DNA from: Alistipes sp.
GTDB taxonomy: Bacteria > Bacteroidota > Bacteroidia > Bacteroidales > Rikenellaceae
NCBI GenBank assembly: GCA_017380955.1
Contig: JAFOCZ010000007.1
Location: 1 to 20,305, forward strand
DNA length: 20,305 nt
Reading direction: 5' to 3'
The notes beneath the pieces are model-generated. The model saw nothing but the letters and a program-made list of their open reading frames with translations. It was not told the origin of the DNA and ran no database searches. The stretch's first letter is position 1; every line of letters starts with the position of its first letter. The translations under genes were made by a program, and so were the position numbers. Below are positions 7,079 through 14,440 of the stretch, one piece after another.

Positions 7079-7982
7079 TATCAATAATTATGATGCTTTT
7101 AATCTCTGTCGATACCTCGCCAATCCAGCCACACTGTTGCTGTATGGCACACTGCACCTTCACAAAGTCCACGCTCTCCAACGCCACACTCTCTCCCGAT
7201 GTCGCCACAGCCCTTGCGATGTCGAAACGATTCTCACCCGCCTCACACTCCGCAGATGCGTTATCGGCATATCCCCATTCAAAGGCGGGGTTTACCCACT
7301 GTGTGCCGTTTCCCGACTTGTCATAACTCTTCGACTTGAGACACTTGCCAACGAGCGTGTAACTCTCCTCCGCAATCCAAGTAGGGTAGTAGTAAGCCTG
7401 GTTGTGGAACGATGCGAGGTGCTCCACAACACCCTTGCCTCCGAGGTTATCTTCCCACTCTACATCCATATTCTCAGCCTCAGGGCGGTAGTATGTTACC
7501 TCGTAGTGCTGTATAGTGTCATCACTGAACGACTCCGAGCCCTCCAACTCATACCAGGTGTCATCGGGCTCTGCGTTGCCATTCTCATCCCTCATAACCC
7601 ACACTATGCCAGGCTCCGATGAGCCGTCGAAGGCGTTGCCGAGAATCGCGAAGTCATCACCCTCACGATTGGTTATGCCACCCTCAATGCCCACAACCAC
7701 ATAGCCGCCAAATGCTCCGAGCGGCAGCAACTGTTTGTTGTCGAGTCGTCGCTGTGCATATGCTATGGCAGCCTCGCGTGTTGTCTCAGTACCGTCGAAG
7801 CCCATAGTCTTGGTGTCGCCTATAAACTGCCCTGGTGCAGGGGTATAGTCATAGACTGTTACAATGCTTGATGTCTCCGGCTCCTGCTCGGGAAAAGGTG
7901 TTATGGTCACCTCGTCGATGTTACACGACGAGGCCACCATAGTCACCACACACACAATTATTAAATCTAAAATTCTATTCAT
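7071..7982 (-). CDS. Surface lipoprotein of the B12 operon, function not established
   Basis: The product has 303 residues, with a signal peptide and lipobox VASSC (lipidated Cys20). The mature protein has a conserved-looking core: YTPAPGQFIGD, GGYVVVGIEGGI, FAILGNAFDGSSEPGIVWVM and an acidic loop DENGNAEPDDTWYEL that resembles a calcium-binding loop. I recall proteins with this core being annotated as cell surface proteins near B12 genes in Bacteroides, but I know no firm biochemical role. The gene starts 3 bp after the upstream gene ends and overlaps the downstream btuG start by 8 bp, so translation is likely coupled. By context it helps capture or hand over corrinoids at the surface. It could instead be a structural partner of the BtuB-BtuG complex. 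Confidence 0.85.
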   Translation of the reverse strand: MNRILDLIIVCVVTMVASSCNIDEVTITPFPEQEPETSSIVTVYDYTPAPGQFIGDTKTMGFDGTETTREAAIAYAQRRLDNKQLLPLGAFGGYVVVGIEGGITNREGDDFAILGNAFDGSSEPGIVWVMRDENGNAEPDDTWYELEGSESFSDDTIQHYEVTYYRPEAENMDVEWEDNLGGKGVVEHLASFHNQAYYYPTWIAEESYTLVGKCLKSKSYDKSGNGTQWVNPAFEWGYADNASAECEAGENRFDIARAVATSGESVALESVDFVKVQCAIQQQCGWIGEVSTEIKSIIIIDNE

Positions 7983-7985
7983 ATT

Positions 7986-9185
7986 CTATAAGTCAAATCG
8001 TACTGCAATGTTGTCATAGGCGAAGTATGCAGGGCAGTTGAGTCCATACTCTCCTATAAGGTCGTCGCTGGCTGCGAAGTTTAGTGTCACCTTCGCCACC
8101 TTACCCAGCGCTGTCATATCCCACTTGCTCCACTCGCTGATAGCCACACCATCCTGGCATAGTGCAAACTCACAACTTCCCACTACGCCATCTTCGGCGT
8201 CATATCCCGTAGCCACAATACAAAACGATGTTGTTGCAATGGCGGGTGAGTTAAAACCATCGCCAAAGGTCAGTGAGTTGAGGACATAGCAGGTGTTCAT
8301 CACCCACATATGGTCTATAACCCTCTCTATGCCATCTGCGAACTCTATCATCGCAACCTCGGGATCGTAAATCTGCTGGTTGAAGTCGTCGATGTAGCCG
8401 TTGTGTATTGCGAAGTTCTGCGACCCACCACATCCTCCATTAGGCACCGATAACTGCAACTCATACCAACCATAGTAGCCCTCGGGAAGAGTAGTGTAGT
8501 CCTCTACCACATAGTTCGATATGGCGTGACCTCCGCCACCCCAATATGGCGTTGTGAAGGAGTGTTGCAACTCGGTGTTGCCCTTGTCATACCAATGATA
8601 TAGGTGCTCGCCAAAGTCGCCATACAGCAATGCTCCGCTATACTGCACATCGTCGATAAGGTCGCTCCACGTCGTAATCTCCACATCGGCATAGTCCAGC
8701 GTATATGGCTCAAACATCGCATCCTCATCCTCGAACGTCAATACGCGCAACTCATAAGTGAGTTCTGGCTCTGGCTCAGAGTCGGACTCTTTGTACTTTG
8801 GTATCACTATTTTACGACCATCCGTAAGTGTTATAATCACCTCATCCTCGGTCTCCTCTATCGACACAAATAGCGAGTCCCCATCTTTGCCATCTTCGCC
8901 ATCCGCGCCGTCTTTACCATCCACGCCATTTCGTATCACAACCGTACTGCCGTCGTTGAACGTGATGACCACACCCTCGTCGGTCTCGGTAGTGGCAACG
9001 ATAAGTTTACCGCTGTTCATAGCCTCGATGAGTGCTGAGAGTGTTGCGATGTCCTCTCTGTTTTGCGCAACCTCCTGCTCTAACTCCTTCATCTTGTCCC
9101 AAATAGGGTCGTCATCGTAGGTGCATCCTACCATTGCCGCAAGCGCTACTATAGTGCTTACAGCCAAACATAAAAATCTTCTCAT
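7986..9185 (-). CDS. DUF4988 / collagen-like / DUF4465 surface lipoprotein, first gene of the B12 operon
   Basis: The product has 399 residues. Lipoprotein signal 1-20 ends MVG before Cys21. A short coiled-coil region (about 28-56) and a beta segment (VATTETDEGVVITFNDG) lead into a collagen-like run GVDGKDGADGEDGKDGD at 87-103. A second beta segment of the same type follows (SIEETEDEVIITLTDG). From about 145 to the end lies a DUF4465-like beta-sandwich, with LTFEDEDAMF, WGGGGHAISNY, GCGGSQNFAI, TGYDAEDGV, WDMTALGKVAKV and a closing YFAYDNIAV. The stalk would hold the C-terminal domain away from the membrane. Position directly after the riboswitch implies a corrinoid-related role. From memory, a class of surface B12-binding proteins (BtuH) has been described in Bacteroidetes; whether this is a member needs comparison. 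Confidence 0.85.
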   Translation of the reverse strand: MRRFLCLAVSTIVALAAMVGCTYDDDPIWDKMKELEQEVAQNREDIATLSALIEAMNSGKLIVATTETDEGVVITFNDGSTVVIRNGVDGKDGADGEDGKDGDSLFVSIEETEDEVIITLTDGRKIVIPKYKESDSEPEPELTYELRVLTFEDEDAMFEPYTLDYADVEITTWSDLIDDVQYSGALLYGDFGEHLYHWYDKGNTELQHSFTTPYWGGGGHAISNYVVEDYTTLPEGYYGWYELQLSVPNGGCGGSQNFAIHNGYIDDFNQQIYDPEVAMIEFADGIERVIDHMWVMNTCYVLNSLTFGDGFNSPAIATTSFCIVATGYDAEDGVVGSCEFALCQDGVAISEWSKWDMTALGKVAKVTLNFAASDDLIGEYGLNCPAYFAYDNIAVRFDL

Positions 9186-9397
9186 AATGTTGTTGTTTAA
9201 AGGTCATTCTCCGTAAACTTAAACACTACGATGATTGTGCGGTGTGGGATGTGCCGTGATGCTGAGATGCAATAATCCTATTACGCCCTCTCTCCTCATT
9301 CTCGTTGCCCTCTGTAGTCGTGGCACCCTCCAAAGTATGTAAACCTGATAATCTCAAGTCGCAGACTCGCCCATTCGCCGCAGGCACAATCTCGTAA
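9186..9397 (-). promoter_or_regulatory. Long leader between the riboswitch aptamer and the first operon gene
   Basis: About 210 nt separate the end of the cobalamin aptamer from the ATG at 9185. I see no T-tract terminator. The stretch holds a small inverted repeat GTC-GCA-GAC (9358-9366) and two short minus-strand ORFs: ATG at 9297-9299 with stop at 9219 (26 codons), and a six-codon one starting ATGGGCGAG. The leader may be the expression platform, but its switching structure cannot be seen directly. Confidence 0.5.
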
Positions 9398-9586
9398 TAA
9401 ATGCTTGGCAGGTCTTCTGACTTGTCTCACTCCACGATGCCTTCCCAGGGTTTCGCCCCAGTGACAATTAGATGTCGTAGAGTCTGCACGCCATATGGCT
9501 ATGCATATGAGATTCACAGCAGCGGGAACTGTCCGGGATTTCCACCCGATTCCCTTTTAATCTCCTCTCGGAGAACCATTGCAGTG
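9398..9586 (-). promoter_or_regulatory. Cobalamin riboswitch aptamer
   Basis: The minus-strand RNA carries the classic conserved blocks in order: AAAAGGGAATCGGGTGGAAA, then TCCCGGACAGTTCCCGCTGC, CTGTGAATC, the B12-box-like GTCACTGG (about 9458-9465), GGGAAGGC, and the closing AGTCAGAAGACCTGCC (9407-9422). Spacing and order match the cobalamin riboswitch family (Rfam RF00174). It should bind adenosylcobalamin or a relative and lower expression of the downstream surface B12 operon. Ends are approximate. Confidence 0.95.
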
Positions 9587-9587
9587 G

Positions 9588-9617
9588 CAAAGATAAGAAA
9601 AAATTATGACTTGCAAA
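9588..9617 (-). promoter_or_regulatory. Promoter of the B12 operon
   Basis: On the minus strand a TTTG (9614-9617) is followed, after 18 nt, by TATCTTTG (9588-9595), an exact TAnnTTTG -7 element. Transcription would start near 9581, just at the 5' end of the riboswitch aptamer, which supports both calls. The left arm of repeat R3 begins about 12 bp upstream. Confidence 0.8.
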
Positions 9618-9628
9618 AGCAAAACATA

Positions 9629-9801
9629 ATTTTTAAGTGAAAAGTGAAAGGTGAAAACTGAAAAGTGTGGTGTCTGCGACGCTGAGTTAGTATGAGTTAC
9701 TATGTGTTTCGATGGGTTACTATGAGTGCTCTCATATTACCTCATCGAAACCCATATTAACCCTTCCTTACTTTTCCCTTTTCACTTATCACCTTTCACT
9801 T
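9629..9801. repeat. Modular intergenic repeat element R3
   Basis: The left arm is four heptamers at 9638-9665 (TGAAAAG, TGAAAGG, TGAAAAC, TGAAAAG) introduced by TTTTTAAG, followed by TGTGGTG and the hairpin GTC-TGC-GAC (9672-9680). The core has a 10-bp-period series (TATGAGTTAC, TATGTGTTTC, GATGGGTTAC) and a 21-bp imperfect stem: 9706-9726 pairs with 9731-9751 at 18 of 21 positions plus one wobble, with loop TGCT. The right arm carries heptamers on the minus strand at 9771-9798. The element lies between the MFS-gene terminator and the B12-operon promoter. Confidence 0.8.
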
Positions 9802-9803
9802 AA

Positions 9804-9833
9804 CAAAAAAGTGCCCCGGTCACCCGAAGCACT
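9804..9833 (-). terminator. Rho-independent terminator of the era-TPR-MFS cluster
   Basis: On the minus strand a 10-bp stem (AGTGCTTCGG / CCGGGGCACT, two G-U pairs) with loop GTGA is followed by TTTTTTG. It lies 26 bp after the MFS stop codon and directly abuts the right arm of repeat R3. Confidence 0.9.
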
Positions 9834-9858
9834 TCGTATAATATAAATATAGGTATCG

Positions 9859-11217
9859 TTACTTGATGTTTGGCAACTCCATACCGTAACCCTTCTTCTT
9901 GTCCTCGCGCTTGAGCAACATACCGATGAAGAGTGCGATAACGCCAAATGACGAGAAGATAACCATAGGCATAGTGTAACCACCTGTTGCGTCCAAAACC
10001 TTACCGATAACCACAGGAACGAGCAACAAGCCCCAGTTCTGAATCCAGAAGATTACGCAGTATGCCGAGCCGAGGATACGCTCGTCGATGATCTTTGGCA
10101 CTGAAGGCCACAACGCCGCAGGTACCAATGAGAATGACACACCGAGGATGGCGATGATAGTAACAGCCAACACCTTAGATGGGAACATAGGCAACAAGAA
10201 TGCGAAACTCAAGTGGCAAGCAATCATAATGAGTGAGCCAACCATCAACATCGAAGCAGCCTTACCCTTACGGTCGATGAACGCACCGAGGAATGGTGTG
10301 AGACACATTGCAAGGATTGGGAAGCAACTGAAGAGTTGTGCACCATTTGTGATATCCAAAGTCTTATCCAAGAAGTCAGGAGCGTAGCGCTGGAATGGGA
10401 AGATTGCTGAGTAGTACAATACGCAGAGCAATGCCACCAACCAGAACATCTTGCTTGTGAAGATCTTGCCCAAGTCGCTGAACTTGAACTCCTCCTCTGA
10501 AGCCTCCTTCTCCAACTCGCCACAAGCCTCCAACTGAGCGTCGAGTTTGCGGTCCATAAGCACGAATACGAAGTAGAAGATAAGACCAATCATCAACAGC
10601 ACAGCGCCGAATGCCACAGGTGCAGATACCGATGCGTTGAAAGCCTTAGAGACCATTGGTGAGAGCCACATCGCTGCGAAAACGCCCAAACGTGCGATAG
10701 ACATCTCCAAGCCCATAGCCATAGCCATCTCCTTGCCCTTGAACCACTTAGCGATAGACTTCGACACTGTAGTACCTGCCATCTCGCAACCGCAACCAAA
10801 GATCATAAAGCCGAAGCACGCCAACTTAGCAGAGCCTGGGAGGTCTACCCACCAAGAGTTCAACCAAGCCTCGAGGCCTGTGCCTACAAACCACTCGCTC
10901 ATAGCGTAGAACTTGATGCACGCACCGATAACCATCAGCGATGCTGACAAAAGACCTGTAAAGCGAATACCCATCTTATCGAGGATTACACCTGCGAAGA
11001 TGAGGAAGAAGCAGAATACGTTGAGGAAGTACTCCGAAGCAGCGTATGTACCAAATGTTGTGCTGTTCCACTGGAGTGTTGTGTCAAGGAGTTCCTTGAG
11101 GGGCGATAGCATATCGACGAACATATATGCGAAGAACATCATCAATGAGATGAGGATCAACGCTGTCCAGCGAGCAAAGCCCGAGTCGTTAAGTTTGCGA
11201 TGAATTGTTTGAGTCAT
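9859..11217 (-). CDS. MFS transporter, 12 membrane segments, substrate unknown
   Basis: The product has 452 residues and a regular pattern of about twelve hydrophobic helices, split into two halves by a charged cytoplasmic loop at about 222-250 (MDRKLDAQLEACGELEKEAS). Loop motifs of the MFS type are visible: GVILDKMGIRFTG after helix 2 and GAFIDRKGKAASM in the second half match the usual G-x-x-x-D-R-x-G-R/K pattern. The late stretch ALWPSVPKIIDERILGSAYC and the following IQNWGLLLVPVVIG resemble the MFSD1-like branch, which contains eukaryotic lysosomal transporters; this likeness is from memory. No fused binding or enzyme domain is present. It is the last gene of the run after era and the TPR gene, 43 bp beyond the TPR stop, with a terminator behind it and no clear promoter of its own. 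Confidence 0.88.
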   Translation of the reverse strand: MTQTIHRKLNDSGFARWTALILISLMMFFAYMFVDMLSPLKELLDTTLQWNSTTFGTYAASEYFLNVFCFFLIFAGVILDKMGIRFTGLLSASLMVIGACIKFYAMSEWFVGTGLEAWLNSWWVDLPGSAKLACFGFMIFGCGCEMAGTTVSKSIAKWFKGKEMAMAMGLEMSIARLGVFAAMWLSPMVSKAFNASVSAPVAFGAVLLMIGLIFYFVFVLMDRKLDAQLEACGELEKEASEEEFKFSDLGKIFTSKMFWLVALLCVLYYSAIFPFQRYAPDFLDKTLDITNGAQLFSCFPILAMCLTPFLGAFIDRKGKAASMLMVGSLIMIACHLSFAFLLPMFPSKVLAVTIIAILGVSFSLVPAALWPSVPKIIDERILGSAYCVIFWIQNWGLLLVPVVIGKVLDATGGYTMPMVIFSSFGVIALFIGMLLKREDKKKGYGMELPNIK

Positions 11218-11260
11218 AATACTTAAATTTATAGGTTATTAAATAGTTGGTTATTATCGG

Positions 11261-13273
11261 TTAGTTATGTTCTGCGATGCGGAACTGCTTGAGGATGTCA
11301 TACGCTGCGAGGATTCCCAACTCTCCCGCCTTCGACAAATCCATACAGCCCTTTCGCGTATCCTTCATAAATATCTGCACCAGACCACGGTTGTAGTACG
11401 CCTCGCCCATATTTGGCTCTAACTCTATGGCTCGCGTATAGTCGTCATACGCCTCGGGTAACTTACCCGATATGGCCATCAGGTTGGCACGGTTGTAGTA
11501 CGCCTCGGCAAAGTCGGGGTACAACTTTATAGCCTTGTTCACATCCTCGATAGCCTCGTCGTAGTTATATGTCCTTGAGCCTGTGTTATGCAGACGCTTC
11601 GCAGGGTCGGAGTCGAGGGTTATGGTCTGATAACTGTTGTCTATAGAGGATATAAAGTCTATCATCTCGGCGCGTGTCGTAGCGCGGTTGATGTATAGGA
11701 ATGGGTTTGCAGGGTTTATGTGTATAGCCTCTGTGAGGGTGTTCACAGCGTTGGTATACTGCTTTATAAGTGCCTGACTCACACCGCGCTCAAAGAGCGT
11801 GCGCCACTGCTTGGTCTCCTCGTTATGCATACGTTCTGCTATGCGGCGGTCTATGGCTATCAGCGTGTCGGGCTCGAGATTCGAGGAGCGACAGTCGAGA
11901 CGCAGGTGTGGGTTGTGCATAGAGCCCACAAACTCCGTAACACGCTGCGTAGCAAAACGCTTAGCACGCTGGTCTACCACCACGCTATCCTCGCCCATAA
12001 GCGTGAAGCGGAACATAGGTATCAGCGTCAGACCATCATCTCCGGCCTGTGTAACCGACGATGCTATGCGCTCGAAGTTACGCTCCAACAATCGGCTCTC
12101 GAAGCCGAGGAGTTTGTCGAGACGCTGTGCTGTGTCGGCATATATCGAGTATGTAGAGTCCTTGAGACGTGTGCGATACTCGGCAATCTTACGCTCTGCG
12201 GTGCGCTCATCACTCTCTGCACCTCTAACATCACGCTGCGCACGACGTAGCACGCTACGACCACGATAGGCATTCGCAAAGTCGGGGTACAACTCTATGG
12301 CGCGTGTGTAGTCCGCTATGGCAGCGTCGAAGTCTCCCAGACGTGTGTGCAACATAGCACGGTTGTAGTACACAAGCACATTGTCGGGGGAGTAGTGTGC
12401 CACCTGGTTGAAATCCTCAAGCGCGCGGTTGTAGTCGCCAATCTCGGAGCGCACTATGGCGCGGTTGAAGTAACCGAGTGAGTTTGTGGAGTCTATGGCT
12501 ATCACCTTGTCGAAATCCGCCAACGATGCCAAAGGGCGGTGGAGATAGTTGTTCACAAGTGCGCGGTTGAAGTATCCAGGCAGATATGCGCTGTCGCAAC
12601 CTATAGCCTTGTCGAAGTCACCACGCGCCTCCTCATATCGCTGCTCCTCCATATACAACGAGCCACGACGGTTATATGCGTCGGGGTCTTCGCGGTTGGT
12701 GCGTATGGCGAGGTTGAAGTTGTCGTAAGCCTTGGCGGTATCCTTGAGGTAGAGGTAGCAAGTGCCGCGGTTTATGTATGCCGCAACGTGGCGCTTCTCA
12801 TAGCGTATATACTTGTCGAAGTCCTCTATCGCCAAGCCAAACTGCTGATTCAGCAGACGTGTCACACCACGGCTATAGTATGGGTCGGGGAGGTCGGGAC
12901 GCAACTCTATGGCTTGCTGGAAGTCATTCAGAGCATCGTCGTAGTTTCCCAGACGTGTGCGTGTTATGGCACGATAGTAGAACGCCCCCGTAAACACAGG
13001 GTTTAGCGTTACGGCTGTCGAGAAGTCGGCATCCGCACCCAGCAGGTCGTCGAGGTTATACTTGGCGATGCCACGCAGGAAGTAGGCGTCGAAGTCCTTC
13101 TCGTCGTGGCGTAGCAGCACGTTGAGGAGGTCTATAGCCTCGCGGTAGTCGTTGTTTATCATACACTGCTGTCCCACCCAGTAGATATAACTACGGTTGT
13201 ACTGTGCCGCACTCCTCTGGGGCAGTGCGACAACCATTACAAGCAGCGCTATGATAGCAACAATCCTTCTCAT
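11261..13273 (-). CDS. Exported tetratricopeptide repeat (TPR) protein
   Basis: The product has 670 residues. Residues 1-24 look like a signal peptide (hydrophobic core, end SAAQ), so the protein is probably periplasmic or outer-membrane associated. About nine TPR units fill 30-340, many with the FNRAI-x-x-x-x-x-x-Y-x-x-AL-x-DF pattern. A middle part without TPRs (about 345-490) is rich in Arg and Glu and holds AQRLDKLLGFESRLLERNFE. A second TPR set lies at about 490-655. TPR proteins act as scaffolds; the partner here is unknown. It starts 30 bp after era ends and is followed 43 bp later by the MFS gene, so it is likely cotranscribed with both. Confidence 0.88.
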   Translation of the reverse strand: MRRIVAIIALLVMVVALPQRSAAQYNRSYIYWVGQQCMINNDYREAIDLLNVLLRHDEKDFDAYFLRGIAKYNLDDLLGADADFSTAVTLNPVFTGAFYYRAITRTRLGNYDDALNDFQQAIELRPDLPDPYYSRGVTRLLNQQFGLAIEDFDKYIRYEKRHVAAYINRGTCYLYLKDTAKAYDNFNLAIRTNREDPDAYNRRGSLYMEEQRYEEARGDFDKAIGCDSAYLPGYFNRALVNNYLHRPLASLADFDKVIAIDSTNSLGYFNRAIVRSEIGDYNRALEDFNQVAHYSPDNVLVYYNRAMLHTRLGDFDAAIADYTRAIELYPDFANAYRGRSVLRRAQRDVRGAESDERTAERKIAEYRTRLKDSTYSIYADTAQRLDKLLGFESRLLERNFERIASSVTQAGDDGLTLIPMFRFTLMGEDSVVVDQRAKRFATQRVTEFVGSMHNPHLRLDCRSSNLEPDTLIAIDRRIAERMHNEETKQWRTLFERGVSQALIKQYTNAVNTLTEAIHINPANPFLYINRATTRAEMIDFISSIDNSYQTITLDSDPAKRLHNTGSRTYNYDEAIEDVNKAIKLYPDFAEAYYNRANLMAISGKLPEAYDDYTRAIELEPNMGEAYYNRGLVQIFMKDTRKGCMDLSKAGELGILAAYDILKQFRIAEHN

Positions 13274-13303
13274 ACCTCCTAAACGGTACTCTGCAACCTT
13301 TTA

Positions 13304-14185
13304 TTATTCGAGTTCGTAGCCGAAGCGGCGTAACTGACCATCGTTGTTACGCCAATCCTCCTGTACCTTAACGTACAACTCGAGGAACACCTTCTTGCCG
13401 AGGAACTCCTCAAGGTCGATACGCGCCTGCTGTCCCACACGCTTTAGTTTCTCGCCCTTGTGACCTATGACAATACCCTTCTGTGACGAGCGTGCCACAT
13501 ATATAGTTGCCGAGATACGGTCTATGGTAGGCTCCTCCTTGTATGCCTCGATGCCAATCTCACAAGAGTATGGTATCTCCTTGTCGTAGTTTAGAAGTAT
13601 CTTCTCGCGGATAATCTCCGAGGCGAAGAAGCGCAAGGTCTTATCCGTAAGCGTATCCTTAGGGTAGAAGGCCTCGCCCTCGGGCAATCGCTCAAGGATG
13701 AGGTTGAAGACTCCCTCGATGTTGAACTTCTCCTTTGCCGAGCAGGGTGCTATGATGGCATTAGGCAACAGCGCCTGCCACTTCTCGACAAGTGCTGTCA
13801 ACTTCTCAGGTGTTGTGAGGTCCACCTTGTTGATAACAACAATGGTAGGCACTCCCGAGAGGTTTACCTTCTCGATAATCTCTGCCGAGCGGTCGCTATC
13901 CTCCACAGTGTCGGTGACGTAGAGCAACACGTCGGCGTCGGTGATAGCACCACGCACAAACTTCATCATCTTCTCCTGGAGTTTGTAGTTAGGCTTCAGG
14001 ATACCCGGGGTGTCGGAGTATACAATCTGGAAGTCCTCGCCATTCACGATACCCATAATGCGGTGACGTGTGGTCTGCGCCTTTGATGTGATAATCGAGA
14101 GACGCTCGCCGACAAGTTGATTCATAAGCGTAGATTTTCCCACGTTGGGATTACCGATGATATTTACAAAGCCACTGCGGTGCAT
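13304..14185 (-). CDS. era: GTPase Era
   Basis: The product has 293 residues, the usual length. The GTPase motifs are all present: G1 GNPNVGKS (11-18), the G2 region KAQTTRHR (35-42) typical of Era, G3 DTPG (58-61), G4 NKVD (119-122) and G5 SAK (149-151). The C-terminal KH domain has GIVIGHKGEKLKRVG (237-251). Era binds the 3' end of 16S rRNA and helps 30S subunit maturation, working in the cytoplasm near the membrane. It is divergent from rpoD and heads the minus-strand cluster with the TPR and MFS genes. The leader carries repeat heptamers and a small hairpin. Confidence 0.97.
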   Translation of the reverse strand: MHRSGFVNIIGNPNVGKSTLMNQLVGERLSIITSKAQTTRHRIMGIVNGEDFQIVYSDTPGILKPNYKLQEKMMKFVRGAITDADVLLYVTDTVEDSDRSAEIIEKVNLSGVPTIVVINKVDLTTPEKLTALVEKWQALLPNAIIAPCSAKEKFNIEGVFNLILERLPEGEAFYPKDTLTDKTLRFFASEIIREKILLNYDKEIPYSCEIGIEAYKEEPTIDRISATIYVARSSQKGIVIGHKGEKLKRVGQQARIDLEEFLGKKVFLELYVKVQEDWRNNDGQLRRFGYELE

Positions 14186-14191
14186 AATTGT

Positions 14192-14244
14192 TAATGAGTA
14201 ATTTGTTAATTAGTAATTAGTAATCCTCTACCACCTTGTGGTAG
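14192..14244. repeat. Heptamer array and hairpin in the era leader
   Basis: A short run of TAATGAG, TAATTTG, TTAATTAG and TAATTAG units (14192-14223) resembles the outer arms of element R1. It is followed by a perfect 7-bp hairpin, CTACCAC-CTT-GTGGTAG (14228-14244). Both lie within the presumed era leader (minus strand), between the -7 box at 14263 and the ATG at 14185. There is no second arm, so this looks like a half or remnant element. Confidence 0.6.
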
Positions 14245-14262
14245 TATTGCTACTATATTCCG

Positions 14263-14296
14263 CAAAGTTAGCAATTTTTGGCGATATACGAGCAAA
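14263..14296 (-). promoter_or_regulatory. Putative era promoter
   Basis: On the minus strand TAACTTTG (14263-14270) matches TAnnTTTG, with a TTTG (14293-14296) 22 nt further upstream, slightly longer than the spacing of the B12-operon promoter. The leader would be about 75 nt. Confidence 0.55.
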
Positions 14297-14440
14297 AATC
14301 TCGTGAGAATATGTTATATATTTCGCCACACAAGCATCTTATGTGTAAAAAAATGTTGTGGGGAGTGAAACAAAAATGAACTACATTGCGTATATAAGGC
14401 AAAATATAGGAATAGAAGTTGTAAGAACAAAGAGTTTTTT

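Noticed and set aside
7079..7084. TTG start for the BtuG-like protein
   Set aside because: The ATG at 7078 overlaps the upstream stop in the usual coupling pattern and gives a normal lipoprotein signal.
9296..9517. Minus-strand ORF of 73 codons at the riboswitch
   Set aside because: It reads across the cobalamin aptamer, whose conserved blocks explain the sequence better, and it resembles no protein.
11720..12269. Two long plus-strand ORFs opposite the TPR gene
   Set aside because: They are frame shadows caused by the codon bias of the TPR protein; the minus strand has the signal peptide and repeats.
14297..14440. rpoD promoter such as TATATTTC at 14317-14324
   Set aside because: It deviates from TAnnTTTG at the last base and has no TTTG at a suitable distance, so it is not called.
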